This document shows positions 8,358 to 17,953 of a DNA stretch of 64,000 bases, one piece after another. The position numbers and the translations under genes are program-made. Each line of letters starts with the position of its first letter. Position 1 is the first letter of the stretch. Below the pieces are notes generated by a model. The model was not told where the DNA came from and did not search any database. It saw nothing but the letters and a program-made list of their open reading frames with translations. Origin of the DNA: Sulfitobacter sp043557345 (lineage in GTDB: Bacteria > Pseudomonadota > Alphaproteobacteria > Rhodobacterales > Rhodobacteraceae); the NCBI RefSeq assembly GCF_043557345.1, contig NZ_JBIFFV010000008.1, positions 62,001 through 126,000 of the forward strand, read 5' to 3'.

Positions 8358-11237
8358 TTACATCGCTGTCGCCGTTTCCGTCTGCGCCAGAATGCCCAAC
8401 CGCGTGAAGGCCCGTTCGAGGTCGCGGTCGCCGAAGGGTTTTTGAACCACGGCGCAGCGGCCCAGTGCTTCGGCGGCGGGGACTTCCGCTTGGCCAGTGG
8501 CAAAGATGATAGGCATATCGGGATGTTCAGCCCGGACCCGGATGGCGACCTCTTCGCCCGAAATATCCGGCAGGCCCACGTCGATCAGCAGCGCGTCATA
8601 CGCCCCGGTTTGCAGCCTGTCCAAGGTTTCCTGCCCCGATGCGGTTTCCGTGACTTCGGTCCCAAGCCCGCTGAGGATATCCGCCAGATCAAGCCGGATC
8701 AGCGCGTCGTCTTCGCACAGCAGCACGTGACGGGGCCGCGCGGAATGCTCTTGTGGCGGGGTCTCGGTCTTGGTCGTGGCGGCAGGGGCCGAGGAGAGCG
8801 CTTCGCGCACCTTGATCGCCAAGGCGTCTTTGGTGAAGGGTTTGGCAAGGAACTGCACCCCGGCGTCGACCCGGCCATCGCGCACAATCGCATCGCGCGA
8901 ATAGCCCGAGATGAAAAGGATCGGCAGATCGGGCCGCTCGGCCTGAAGGGTTTCGGCCATGTCGCGGCTGCTGAGTTCGCCAGGCATGACCACGTCCGAT
9001 ATCACGAGGTCGAATTCAGGCGCTTGCCGCGCCGCCTTGAGCGCTGCCGTGGGGTGTTCCGCGGTGCGCACGCTATAGCCCAAATCGGTCAGCAAAGCGG
9101 CGGTGGCATCGCGCACCTCGGCGTCGTCTTCGACCAGCAAAAGCGTCTCAGTCCCGCCCACGATCTCGGAGGGGTCATGCCACTGCAAAGGCTCCGCCTC
9201 CGTCTCGGCCCGTGGCAGCAGCAGCGTCACCGTCGTGCCTGCGCCGGGGCGGCTGGCGATGGTCACCCGCCCGCCTGATTGCCGCGCAAAGCCATAGACG
9301 GTGGAGAGGCCCAGCCCGGTGCCCTTGCCCACGGGTTTGGTGGTAAAGAAGGGGTCAAAGACCTTGGCCAGCGTCTCGGCCGGGATGCCCGGCCCGTGGT
9401 CGATGACTTTGACTTCGACGTAATCGCCCGCCACCATGTCGGGCTCACCAAGCAGTTCCTTGGGCCCGATATGCCGGTTTTCGACCGCGATCTTCAGCTT
9501 GCCGCGCCCCTCCATCGCGTCGCGCGAATTGATCACGAGGTTCAGCACCGCGTTTTGGGTGCTCGCGGCATCGGCATAGGCGGGCCATAGGGCCTCGGGC
9601 GTGTCGATCTCGACCGCCATCCCCTCGCCCAAGGCGCTGCGCATGATGTCGTCGATATCCCGCAGCAGATCGCGTAGGTCGATCGAGCGGGGCTGCAGCG
9701 GCTGGCGGCGGCTGAAGGCAAGCAGTTGCGAAGAGAGCGACGCACCGCGCTCTACCGCGCGCATCGCCGCATCGAGCCGCAGCCTTGCGGGCGAATCCGC
9801 GGCGATCTCACGCGCGGCCATGGTCAGGCTGCCCGTCATCACCTGCAACAGGTTGTTGAAGTCATGCGCGATGCCACCGGCGAGATTGCCCACCGCCTCG
9901 ACCCGCTGGCTCTGCGCCAATCGGTCATGCAGCTCTTCCAACTCGCGGTTGCGTTTCTCGACACGCTCTTCCAACGTCGTGTTGAGATCGGCCAACTGGC
10001 GCGACAGTTCTTTCTGCTCGTGAATGTCGGAATTGGTGCCGACCCAACGCATCAAGGCGCCTCGGTCATCCCGGATCGGCGCGGCGCGCACCAGATGCCA
10101 GCAATAGGCTCCATCGGCCCGCCGCAGGCGAAACTCGGTCGCATAGACCGTTCCGGTCTCCACCGCATGGGCCCAAGCCGCAATCGTCTCGGCGCGGTCA
10201 TCGGGGTGAATGATCGTCGGCCAAGCGTCGCCCACCAAACTGCCCGGTTCCACCCCCGCAAAGGCATAGACCTGATCGCTGATCCAATCGAGCTGCCCAT
10301 CGGCGGTGGCGGTCCAGACATGGACCGGCATGGTATGAGCCATGGTGCGGAACCGCTCCTCGGCCTCGCGCAGCCGGGTTTCGGCAAGCTTATGGGCGGT
10401 CACGTCATTGCCTTGGATCACGATCCCAATCGTCTCGCCCCGCACGTTGTCGAGCGGTTGGAAAACGAAATCCACCACGACACGTTCCGCCGGACCATCG
10501 GCGCGGCGGCGCACCCAGGCCTCGGCCCCCTGTTCACTGACGGCCTCTCCGGTCCGATAGACTTCGTCCAGCATTTCGAAAAAGCCCTGGCCTGCGATCT
10601 CGGGCAGGGCTTCGCGGACGGGCTTGCCGATAAGATCCCGTTGGCCCACCAGCTGCATATAGGCGGCGTTGACCGTGCGGAAGACGTGGTTCGGCCCCAT
10701 GAGGGTGACCATGAAGTTCGGCGCCTGTTCGAAGATCATTTTGAAAAGATTGATCCCGGTATCAAGCTCAAGATTCTGCTGGGTCACCTCATGGGCGCGG
10801 CGCAGCACGGCGGCTTGGGCCGGGATTGGCCCCTCGTCAACCGTCGTTTCGGCGGTGTAAATCTCGGTGATGTCCTGCGTGTGCTGCAAAACGAACTCGA
10901 CCTCACCCTCGGGGTCCAAGATCGGCGTATGGGTCGCACTCCAATAGCGGTCTTCGGTTGTCCCATCGGCGGTGTCGATCGGATAGGGAATGACCGGCAG
11001 GTGATCGGTGGTGCCGTCGCGAAACACCCGCTCAAAAGACGCCCGCAACATCCGCCCCGACTCGCTTTCAGGGTCCGAGGGGAACTCTTCGAAGAGGTTT
11101 TTCCCAATAAGCCCCTCCATCTTGCGGTCCGTCACCTGCAGATAGGCGTCGTTGGCCCAGACGACCCGAAGCGCACTGTCCAACAACACGAAGGGGGACG
11201 GCGCGGCTTGGAGGATTCTTTCAAAGTCGTGATTCAT
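8358..11237 (-). CDS. PAS-domain hybrid sensor histidine kinase with two receiver domains
   Basis: 959 residues from ATG 11237; an in-frame TTG seven codons earlier is the alternative. Order of parts: three PAS domains (about 1-120, 160-275, 295-410), a coiled coil (about 415-445), the HisKA phospho-acceptor in GGIAHDFNNLLQ (His458), the HATPase domain (DHGPGIPAETLAKVFDPFFTTK, GKGTGLGLSTVYG), a first receiver (VEDD; Asp748 in ISDVVMPG) and a second receiver (CEDD; Asp886 in LIDVGLPD). There is no membrane segment, so it is a cytoplasmic sensor. No response regulator or DNA-binding output lies nearby, so its target is unknown. Confidence 0.92.
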   Translation of the reverse strand: MNHDFERILQAAPSPFVLLDSALRVVWANDAYLQVTDRKMEGLIGKNLFEEFPSDPESESGRMLRASFERVFRDGTTDHLPVIPYPIDTADGTTEDRYWSATHTPILDPEGEVEFVLQHTQDITEIYTAETTVDEGPIPAQAAVLRRAHEVTQQNLELDTGINLFKMIFEQAPNFMVTLMGPNHVFRTVNAAYMQLVGQRDLIGKPVREALPEIAGQGFFEMLDEVYRTGEAVSEQGAEAWVRRRADGPAERVVVDFVFQPLDNVRGETIGIVIQGNDVTAHKLAETRLREAEERFRTMAHTMPVHVWTATADGQLDWISDQVYAFAGVEPGSLVGDAWPTIIHPDDRAETIAAWAHAVETGTVYATEFRLRRADGAYCWHLVRAAPIRDDRGALMRWVGTNSDIHEQKELSRQLADLNTTLEERVEKRNRELEELHDRLAQSQRVEAVGNLAGGIAHDFNNLLQVMTGSLTMAAREIAADSPARLRLDAAMRAVERGASLSSQLLAFSRRQPLQPRSIDLRDLLRDIDDIMRSALGEGMAVEIDTPEALWPAYADAASTQNAVLNLVINSRDAMEGRGKLKIAVENRHIGPKELLGEPDMVAGDYVEVKVIDHGPGIPAETLAKVFDPFFTTKPVGKGTGLGLSTVYGFARQSGGRVTIASRPGAGTTVTLLLPRAETEAEPLQWHDPSEIVGGTETLLLVEDDAEVRDATAALLTDLGYSVRTAEHPTAALKAARQAPEFDLVISDVVMPGELSSRDMAETLQAERPDLPILFISGYSRDAIVRDGRVDAGVQFLAKPFTKDALAIKVREALSSAPAATTKTETPPQEHSARPRHVLLCEDDALIRLDLADILSGLGTEVTETASGQETLDRLQTGAYDALLIDVGLPDISGEEVAIRVRAEHPDMPIIFATGQAEVPAAEALGRCAVVQKPFGDRDLERAFTRLGILAQTETATAM

Positions 11238-11612
11238 CTTTGGGGGTCTTCTATTCAATGAAAAGTGCTGATCGGCAGGCCGAAGGGCGCAAGGACGGTG
11301 CCCGCGGCTGACAAGCGGTGCCCGCCACGCCGGGGCGGATTTCGAATGCGGGTCTACATGTCATCCTATCTTGGAACTGTCGGTTTTGGGCAATGGCGCC
11401 GCTGCGTTTCAAACGCGTTTCGGGCATAGTTAGCGCGCAATCTGCCGAACGCCAGAATTTCGCGCATATTTTGCATGGCCTTGCACTCCGCGCTGAGTTT
11501 GCGATGAATGGAGTGGCAGCGATGGGCTGGCCCGGCTGGCCGCGCAGCCGATTGACCATTGCCCTTTGCCCATTTCACCCCCGCCCTTACCAAAGCCATT
11601 CAGGACCCCCGC
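11238..11612. other. 375-base divergent intergenic region without a gene
   Basis: Separates the leftward kinase gene from the rightward nuclease operon. It is less G/C-biased than the coding DNA and must hold both promoters, but I see no convincing -35/-10 pair, hairpin or repeat. Open frames here have no ribosome site and look non-coding. Confidence 0.5.
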
Positions 11613-12743
11613 ATGACATTCCGCTTCATCCACGCGTCTGACCTGCATATCGGGCGCAAATTCGCGAATATTCCGCAAGCGCCCGATGGCAACATCCGCG
11701 GGCGTCTGATGGAAGCGCGGCATGGCGCCATTGCCAAACTGGCCCAAGCCGCGCGGGATCACGGGGCGGCGCATGTTCTTTTGGCGGGCGATACATTCGA
11801 CACCGCCACGCCCTCGGCCAGCGTGCTGCGGCAGGCGCTCGGCGCCATGGGCGAGGCGGCAGAGGTGACATGGTGGCTCCTGCCCGGCAATCACGACAAC
11901 CTGCGCGATGCCGAACCCCTGTGGGAGACGATCGCCCGCGATGCGCCCCCCAATCTGCGCGCCCTTGCCAAGGCCGCCCCGGTCGAAATGGCCGAGGGTG
12001 TCAGCCTCTTGCCCTGCCCCGTCGCCTTTCGCGCGGGCGCCAGTGATTTAAGCGCCCCGCTGGACCGGATGCAAAGCCCCGAAGGCCATCTGCGCATCGG
12101 CCTTGCCCATGGCGGGGTGACCGATTTCACCGACAGCGGAGAGGCCATTGCGCCGGATAGGGACCAGCGCGCGCGGCTCGACTACCTCGCCCTTGGCGAT
12201 TGGCACGGGCGGATGGCCGTCTCGGACCGGGTGCACTACTGCGGCACGCCCGAGCAGGACCGTTTCAAACACGGGCGCCGTGGCGTCTGCCTTGCGGTCG
12301 AACTCGCAGGCCCCGGCGCGCGGCCCAAGGTCGCAGAGGTCGAGATCGGCAGTTTCCTGTGGTCGGAGGCCGAGGTCACGCTGCACCCCCGGCAAGATGT
12401 CGCGGCGGCTTTGCAAGCGCTTTTACCCGCCACAGGGCGCCGGGACCACCTTTTGCGCGTCAAGGCGGGGGGCTGGGCGCGCCTTCCCGATCACGCAGCG
12501 CTTGACCGCGCGGCCCAGGCCTGCGCCCCCGATTTCGCCCATTTCGAACTGCTGACCGACAGCTTGGGCACGCAATATGAGACCGCGGACCTCGATGAGA
12601 TCGACCGCGGCGGCGCGCTGCGCATGGCGGCGGACATCTTGGTGAGTGAAGCTCAGTCCGACAGCCTTCCTCAATCCGACCGAGACGTGGCCGCCGACGC
12701 GCTGGCCCGGTTGCACGCCTATGTGCAGGGGGCCAAAACATGA
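11613..12743 (+). CDS. DNA repair metallophosphoesterase (SbcD/Mre11/YhaO-like nuclease)
   Basis: 376 residues from ATG 11613. The calcineurin-like phosphoesterase motifs are all present in order: ASDLHIG (Asp10, His12), LLAGDTFD, LPGNHDN, LAHGG and LGDWHG. These bind two metal ions in Mre11-type nucleases. The C-terminal third is a capping domain without clear motifs. Its stop overlaps the start of the ATPase gene by four bases (ATGA), the same pairing as SbcD/SbcC and YhaO/YhaN. The complex probably processes DNA ends; the size of its partner favours a YhaON-like pair over true SbcCD. Confidence 0.88.
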   Translation: MTFRFIHASDLHIGRKFANIPQAPDGNIRGRLMEARHGAIAKLAQAARDHGAAHVLLAGDTFDTATPSASVLRQALGAMGEAAEVTWWLLPGNHDNLRDAEPLWETIARDAPPNLRALAKAAPVEMAEGVSLLPCPVAFRAGASDLSAPLDRMQSPEGHLRIGLAHGGVTDFTDSGEAIAPDRDQRARLDYLALGDWHGRMAVSDRVHYCGTPEQDRFKHGRRGVCLAVELAGPGARPKVAEVEIGSFLWSEAEVTLHPRQDVAAALQALLPATGRRDHLLRVKAGGWARLPDHAALDRAAQACAPDFAHFELLTDSLGTQYETADLDEIDRGGALRMAADILVSEAQSDSLPQSDRDVAADALARLHAYVQGAKT

Positions 12744-15340
12744 AAATCCGCGCCATCACCCTCAACAACGTGCGCCGTTTCACCGACCCCGCGCAGGTCA
12801 CCGGAATTGGCGATGGGATCAACGTGCTGAGCGAGCCAAATGAACACGGCAAATCCACCCTCTTCGACGCGATACAGGCGCTGTTTTTCAAACCCTTCGG
12901 TTCGCGCGACAAAGAGGTTTCGGCCCTGCGCCCCCATGCGGGCGGCGCGCCCGAGGTCACCATCGAGGTCGAGACCGAGGCGGGCCATTTCGTTCTGCAC
13001 AAACGCTGGTTTCAAAAGCCCCTCGCCACCGTGCAGCGCGACGGCAAGTTGATCGCGCAGGCGGATGAGGCCGAAGCCTGGATCGCGCAGCTATTGGGCG
13101 GCGATGCGGGTGGCCCCTCGGGGTTGATCTGGGTGCGGCAGGGGATGACCGCGCTGACCGGCGGCACGACCAAGGAAGAGAAACTGGCGCTGGAGGCGCG
13201 GCGCGATCTGATGACCTCGGTCGGGGCCGAGGTTGAGGCGATGACCGGCGGGCGGCGCATGGACAAGGCGCTGGCGCAATGCCGCGAAGAGCTGGCCCAA
13301 TACGCCACCAGTACCGGACGCCCACGCACCGGCGGGCCGTGGAAAGAGGCGCAGGATCAGGTCGAGACGCTGACGGCCACGCGCGATCAACTGGCCGCCA
13401 CCGCACGCGAGTTGCAGGACGCTTTGGCCGAACGCCAGCGCGCGCGGCGCGCCTTGGCCGAGCTTGAAGCGCCCGAGGTGGTCGCCGAACGCCGCGAAAA
13501 GCTTGAGGCCGCCCGCGCCGCCCATGCCGCCGCGACCCGCCACGCAGAAGAGATGGAGGCGCTGGACCGGGCCGTGGAACTGGCCCGCCTCAATGCCGAA
13601 AGCGCCACTTCGCGCCTCGACAGCTACCGCGCCGGAGAGGCCGAGCAAAAGGCCGCCCGCCGCGCCGAAGCCGCAGCCCGCCAAGCGGCGGAGGCGGCCC
13701 GCGCCGCCCTGTCAGACCGCCGCGCCACGTTGGAGGCCGCAGAGGCCGCCGCCGACGCTGCCCGAACGGCGCTGAAAAAAGCCGAGGATGACCACCGTCA
13801 CGCGCTCCGCGCCCGTGCCGCGCGCGATGGTGCTGACCGACGCCATGCGCTCGAAGCGCGCATCAAAGAAGCCGAAGATGCCCGCCGCCGGATGGAGACC
13901 GCCAGTGCCGCTGCCAAATCCGGCCCGGACGCCCCGGCGCTGCAACGGTTGGAACGGCTATCCGCCGAACTCTCTGCCAGCCGCGCCGCCCGCGATGCCG
14001 CGGCCCCGCAGGTGACGGTCCGCTACGCCCCCAATCAATCGGGCGCCATCCACGGCGATGATGGCCCCTTGGCCGATGGCACCCCCCTGCCCCTGCCCCG
14101 CCGCACCATCCTGAAGATCGACGGAATTGGCGAATTGGAAGTCGAGCCCGGCGCGGGGGGCGGTGAGGATGGCTCGGTCGACGCCGCCGCGGCCCGGTTG
14201 CAGACCGCCCTTGACGAGATCGGCGCGGCGGATTTGATGCAGGCCCGTGCCGCCGGGGCGGCGCGGGTCGAGGCCGCCGCGCGGCAGGGAGAGGCGAAAG
14301 CCGTGCTCGCCAGCCTCGCCCCCGATGGGATCGACGCGCTGCACCAAGCGCTCGCCGCCATTCCTGCGCCGGAAGAGGTCTCGGGCGCGCCCGATCTGGC
14401 GCAGGCCGAAGACGCGCTGCAAACGGCGCAGGCCGCACATGAACGCTGCCGCATCGCGCGCGAGACCGCCGCCGAGGCGTTGGCCGATGCCAAGGCCGAT
14501 GCCGCGGGCAAGGAGGCGCAGCTTGCCTCGCTCACCGACCGGTTGCAGCGCGCCGAGGCGCGGCAGGCGAAGCTGGGCGATGCCACCGAAGAGAACCTCG
14601 CCGCCCAAACCGTCACCACTGCCGCCGCGCTGGAGGCTGCCCGCCTCGCCTATGCCGAGAAGGCCAAGGACGCGCCGGATGCGGCCAGCCTTCAGGCCGC
14701 GCTCACCCGCGCGGAATCGGTCGAGACGCAGGCCCGAGAAGAGATCGCCCGCCTGCACCCCCTGCTCGCCCGGCTGAGCGAACGCATCACCCGCGCCTCG
14801 GGCGATGCGGTGGAGGAACGGCTGGCCGAGACCGAAGACCAGTTGCAAGCCGCCGAAGCGGCCCTTGCCCGCATCGCCCATGAGGTCGCGGTGCTGACCC
14901 GGCTGCAAGAGGCCTTGCAACAGGCCAGGAACGAGGCGCGCGAGCGCTATTTCACCCCCATCGTCAAGGAACTCAAACCGCTGCTGCAACTGCTTTGGCC
15001 CGATGCGGAACTGACATGGGGTGAGGAATCGCTTTTGCCCCATGCGCTGATCCGCGAGGGCCGGGAAGAGCCGATCGAGGTGCTTTCGGGCGGCACGCAG
15101 GAACAGGTGGCCCTGCTGGTGCGGCTGGCCTTTGCGCGGATGCTGGCCCGCGCGGGGCGTATCGCGCCGGTGATCTTGGACGACGCGCTGGTCTTTACCG
15201 ATGACGACCGGATCGAGCGGATGTTCGACGCGCTGCACCGGCAGGCGGGGGATATGCAGATCATCGTCCTAACCTGCCGCCAACGCGCCTTTCGCGCCCT
15301 TGGCGGACAGGCTTTGCGGTTGCAGGCAGTGACCCCCTGA
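12740..15340 (+). CDS. SMC/Rad50-like DNA repair ATPase (YhaN-like) lacking a zinc hook
   Basis: 866 residues. Walker A is EPNEHGKST (residues 32-40), with Glu in place of the usual first Gly. Two long Ala/Glu/Arg-rich coiled coils (about 180-400 and 490-745) follow. The ABC signature LSGG is at 782-785 and Walker B ILDD at 812-815. No CxxC zinc hook is seen. Instead residues about 420-480 form a Gly/Pro-rich, beta-like segment between the coils (VTVRYAPNQSGAI...). The protein should hydrolyse ATP to control the coupled nuclease on DNA ends. It is co-translated with the nuclease gene. Confidence 0.85.
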   Translation: MKIRAITLNNVRRFTDPAQVTGIGDGINVLSEPNEHGKSTLFDAIQALFFKPFGSRDKEVSALRPHAGGAPEVTIEVETEAGHFVLHKRWFQKPLATVQRDGKLIAQADEAEAWIAQLLGGDAGGPSGLIWVRQGMTALTGGTTKEEKLALEARRDLMTSVGAEVEAMTGGRRMDKALAQCREELAQYATSTGRPRTGGPWKEAQDQVETLTATRDQLAATARELQDALAERQRARRALAELEAPEVVAERREKLEAARAAHAAATRHAEEMEALDRAVELARLNAESATSRLDSYRAGEAEQKAARRAEAAARQAAEAARAALSDRRATLEAAEAAADAARTALKKAEDDHRHALRARAARDGADRRHALEARIKEAEDARRRMETASAAAKSGPDAPALQRLERLSAELSASRAARDAAAPQVTVRYAPNQSGAIHGDDGPLADGTPLPLPRRTILKIDGIGELEVEPGAGGGEDGSVDAAAARLQTALDEIGAADLMQARAAGAARVEAAARQGEAKAVLASLAPDGIDALHQALAAIPAPEEVSGAPDLAQAEDALQTAQAAHERCRIARETAAEALADAKADAAGKEAQLASLTDRLQRAEARQAKLGDATEENLAAQTVTTAAALEAARLAYAEKAKDAPDAASLQAALTRAESVETQAREEIARLHPLLARLSERITRASGDAVEERLAETEDQLQAAEAALARIAHEVAVLTRLQEALQQARNEARERYFTPIVKELKPLLQLLWPDAELTWGEESLLPHALIREGREEPIEVLSGGTQEQVALLVRLAFARMLARAGRIAPVILDDALVFTDDDRIERMFDALHRQAGDMQIIVLTCRQRAFRALGGQALRLQAVTP

Positions 15341-15439
15341 CCCCATGCACCGGGGGCAGTATGCGCGAATGAACTTTTCCCCCCGTTCTGCGTTGGCCCC
15401 CTAGCATGGGCGATGCGCAGGGCATTCGGGGGGAAGACA

Positions 15440-16546
15440 TTGAACGATATCACCGCGATTAGACGGCTGTTGGAGGTGCTGGTTCTGATCGCCCTCTTCG
15501 TGACTGCCTATTTCGCCAAGGATCTGCTGCTGCCGATCCTACTGGGGTTCCTCCTCGCGCTGACACTGAGCCCGCTGATCCGCTCTTTGGAGAAGTTCGG
15601 TATTGCCCCGCCGCTGGGTGCCGTGCTGCTGATTGGCTGTGTCGGGCTGATTATCTTTGTGCTGGCCGGCCTGTCAGCGGGCACAGTCGCCAGCTGGTCC
15701 GACGAAATCCCCACCATGGGCAACGAGATACGGCGCAAGTTGCAAGGTTGGGCGCAAACGGTGGAGAACGTCCGCTCGGCCACTGAACAGGTCGAACAGA
15801 TCGGCACCGAGAATGGCAGCGGCAAGCCCGAAGAGGTGGTGGTCAAACAGCCCGGCCTGCTGGACAACGCCATGAACACCGGCGCGCGGATCGGCGGCAC
15901 CGTGGCAGTTGCCTTGGTCTTGGCGCTGTTCCTGCTGGCCTCAGGCGATCTGTTCTACCTCAAGCTCGTGCAGTCATTCCAGACTTTCACCGGCAAGAAA
16001 CGCGCGTTGAAGGCGGTTTATGACGTAGAGCGCCGCGTGTCGCGCTACCTGCTGACCATCACCATCATCAACGCAGGTCTGGGCATTTCGGTGGGGCTCT
16101 ACCTCTTCGCGCTTGGACTGCCGGTGCCTTACGTTTGGGGCTTGGCGGCGTTCTTGCTGAACTTCCTGCCCTATATCGGTGGGGTGATCGGCGCGGTGCT
16201 CGTCGGGGCCTATGCCATCGCGACCTTCGACAGTGTCGGCTATGCCATCCTCGCTCCGGTTGGCTATCAAATCCTCACCGGGATCGAGGGGCAGTTCATC
16301 ACCCCCTACCTTGTGGGGCGGCGGTTGGAGTTGAACACCGTGGCGGTGTTCCTCACCGTGGTCTTTTGGGGCTGGCTTTGGGGGATTGCGGGCGCGCTGG
16401 TGGCGGTGCCCTTCCTCGTCGTCTTCAAGGTGGTCTGCGAGAACGTGACTGCACTCAACATGATCGGGCATTTTCTGGATAAATCCGCGCCCGATGTGGC
16501 GGCAACCGCGGCGGATGAACCCGCCGCGGAAAAGCCCGGTGGCTAG
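15440..16546 (+). CDS. AI-2E/PerM family permease
   Basis: About 368 residues if the TTG at 15440 is used, which is preceded by GGGGGAAG; an ATG at 15413 in the same frame lacks a ribosome site. Seven or eight membrane segments are visible, with a soluble loop around residues 90-155. The segment from about 250 (LLNFLPYIGGVIGAVLVGAYA) and ITPYLVGRRLELNTVAVFLTV are typical of the family. Members include Na+/H+ antiporters and TqsA-like AI-2 exporters; the substrate here is unknown. The C-terminus is polar (AATAADEPAAEKPGG). Confidence 0.87.
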   Translation: MNDITAIRRLLEVLVLIALFVTAYFAKDLLLPILLGFLLALTLSPLIRSLEKFGIAPPLGAVLLIGCVGLIIFVLAGLSAGTVASWSDEIPTMGNEIRRKLQGWAQTVENVRSATEQVEQIGTENGSGKPEEVVVKQPGLLDNAMNTGARIGGTVAVALVLALFLLASGDLFYLKLVQSFQTFTGKKRALKAVYDVERRVSRYLLTITIINAGLGISVGLYLFALGLPVPYVWGLAAFLLNFLPYIGGVIGAVLVGAYAIATFDSVGYAILAPVGYQILTGIEGQFITPYLVGRRLELNTVAVFLTVVFWGWLWGIAGALVAVPFLVVFKVVCENVTALNMIGHFLDKSAPDVAATAADEPAAEKPGG

Positions 16547-16552
16547 GGCCGC

Positions 16553-17953
16553 CTATCCCGCGAGGGACGGCAGCCAAAGCACGATCTGCGGGAAGGCGAC
16601 CAAGAGGCCGATGGTGACCGCGTCGGCGACGAAGAAGGGCATCACGCCGCGGAACACGTCCTGCACACTGAGGTCGGGGCGCACACCAGCGACGACAAAG
16701 CAGTTCAGGCCGATGGGCGGGGTGATCAAACAGAACTCCGCCATCTTCACCACCAGAATGCCAAACCAGATTGCGCACATCGGACCCGACATGCCAAAGG
16801 CGCTGTCGGCGGCCGAGACCATCTCGCCCCCGTTGAGCGCCATGACCGCCGGATAAACCACCGGCAGTGTCAGCAAGAGCATCCCGATGGCGTCCATGAA
16901 CATGCCCAGCACCGCATAGGCCAAGAGGATGCAGATCAGGATCAGCATCGGCGAGGTTTCGAGCGAGGAGATCCAATCGGCAAAGGCACCCGGCAGATCA
17001 GCAAAGCCAAGGAAACGCACATAGATCAGCACGCCCCAGATGATGGTGAAGATCATCACCGTCAGCTTCGCGGTCTCCAAAAGCGCGTCCTTCAACTCGG
17101 CCAGCCGCATGCCGCGAAACACCGCCATGCAGAAGACGATGAAGGCGCCCACGGCCCCGCCCTCGGTCGGGGTGCCCCAAGCGTCACCGAAGGGGTTGTA
17201 GACGAAGAAGATGATGATCACGACCACGGCAACGATCGGCATCGCAGCGGGGAGTGAGGCAAAACGCTCGCCCCACGTAAAGCCGCGCACCGGCGGGCCG
17301 ACGCTTTTCCAGATCATCGCGATGCCGATGATCAACACCGCATAGACCACCGCCGAGAAGGCACCGGGCACGAAGCCCGCCAGCAGCAGCTTGCCCACGT
17401 CCTGCTCAACGATGATGGCATAGATCACAAGGATCGCCGAGGGCGGGATCAATGAGGCGAGCGTGCCCCCTGCCGCCACGACACCGGCTGCGAATTGCTT
17501 GTTGTAGCCGATCTTGAGCATTTCGGGGATGGCGATACGGGCGAAAACCGCCGCCGTCGCGACCGATGCGCCCGACACCGCGGCAAAGCCTGCCGTGGCG
17601 AAAACGGTCGAGACCGCCAGACCGCCCGGCACCCAAGCGAACCAACGTTTCGCCGCCTCGAAGATCGCCTTGGTCAGACCCGCGTAATAGGCAAGAAAGC
17701 CGATCAGGATGAAGGTCGGGATGAGCGAGAGTGTCTGGCTCGACACTTTGGAATGCGGCACCTGCCCCGCCGTCTTGACCGCCACGGTCAGCGCCCAGCC
17801 GAACTGGTCCCATTCCATGCCCTTTTTGGCCCAAAAAATCCAGATCAGGCCGACAAGACCCGCCATGGCCGCGGCAAAGGCCACCCGCATGCCAAGCACT
17901 ACCATAACGAGCATACCGCCCGAGACCCAAAGGCCGATTTCAATAGGCTCCAT
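16553..17953 (-). CDS. TRAP transporter large permease subunit (DctM family)
   Basis: 466 residues, about 12 membrane helices. It begins MEPIEIGLWVSGGMLVMVVLG, and the family's conserved GxxxAxxxGASVAT-type loop (AAVSGASVATAAVFARIAIPEM) and SLIPPSAILVIYAIIVEQDVGKLLLAGFVPG are present. It is the transport subunit of a Na+-driven tripartite uptake system. Its start overlaps the dctQ stop by one base (TGATG), so the two are translationally coupled. It converges on the PerM gene with a six-base gap. Confidence 0.93.
   Translation of the reverse strand: MEPIEIGLWVSGGMLVMVVLGMRVAFAAAMAGLVGLIWIFWAKKGMEWDQFGWALTVAVKTAGQVPHSKVSSQTLSLIPTFILIGFLAYYAGLTKAIFEAAKRWFAWVPGGLAVSTVFATAGFAAVSGASVATAAVFARIAIPEMLKIGYNKQFAAGVVAAGGTLASLIPPSAILVIYAIIVEQDVGKLLLAGFVPGAFSAVVYAVLIIGIAMIWKSVGPPVRGFTWGERFASLPAAMPIVAVVVIIIFFVYNPFGDAWGTPTEGGAVGAFIVFCMAVFRGMRLAELKDALLETAKLTVMIFTIIWGVLIYVRFLGFADLPGAFADWISSLETSPMLILICILLAYAVLGMFMDAIGMLLLTLPVVYPAVMALNGGEMVSAADSAFGMSGPMCAIWFGILVVKMAEFCLITPPIGLNCFVVAGVRPDLSVQDVFRGVMPFFVADAVTIGLLVAFPQIVLWLPSLAG

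Noticed and set aside
9726..11261. A rightward open frame of about 511 codons
   Set aside because: Antisense to the PAS domains of the hybrid kinase; no recognisable protein.
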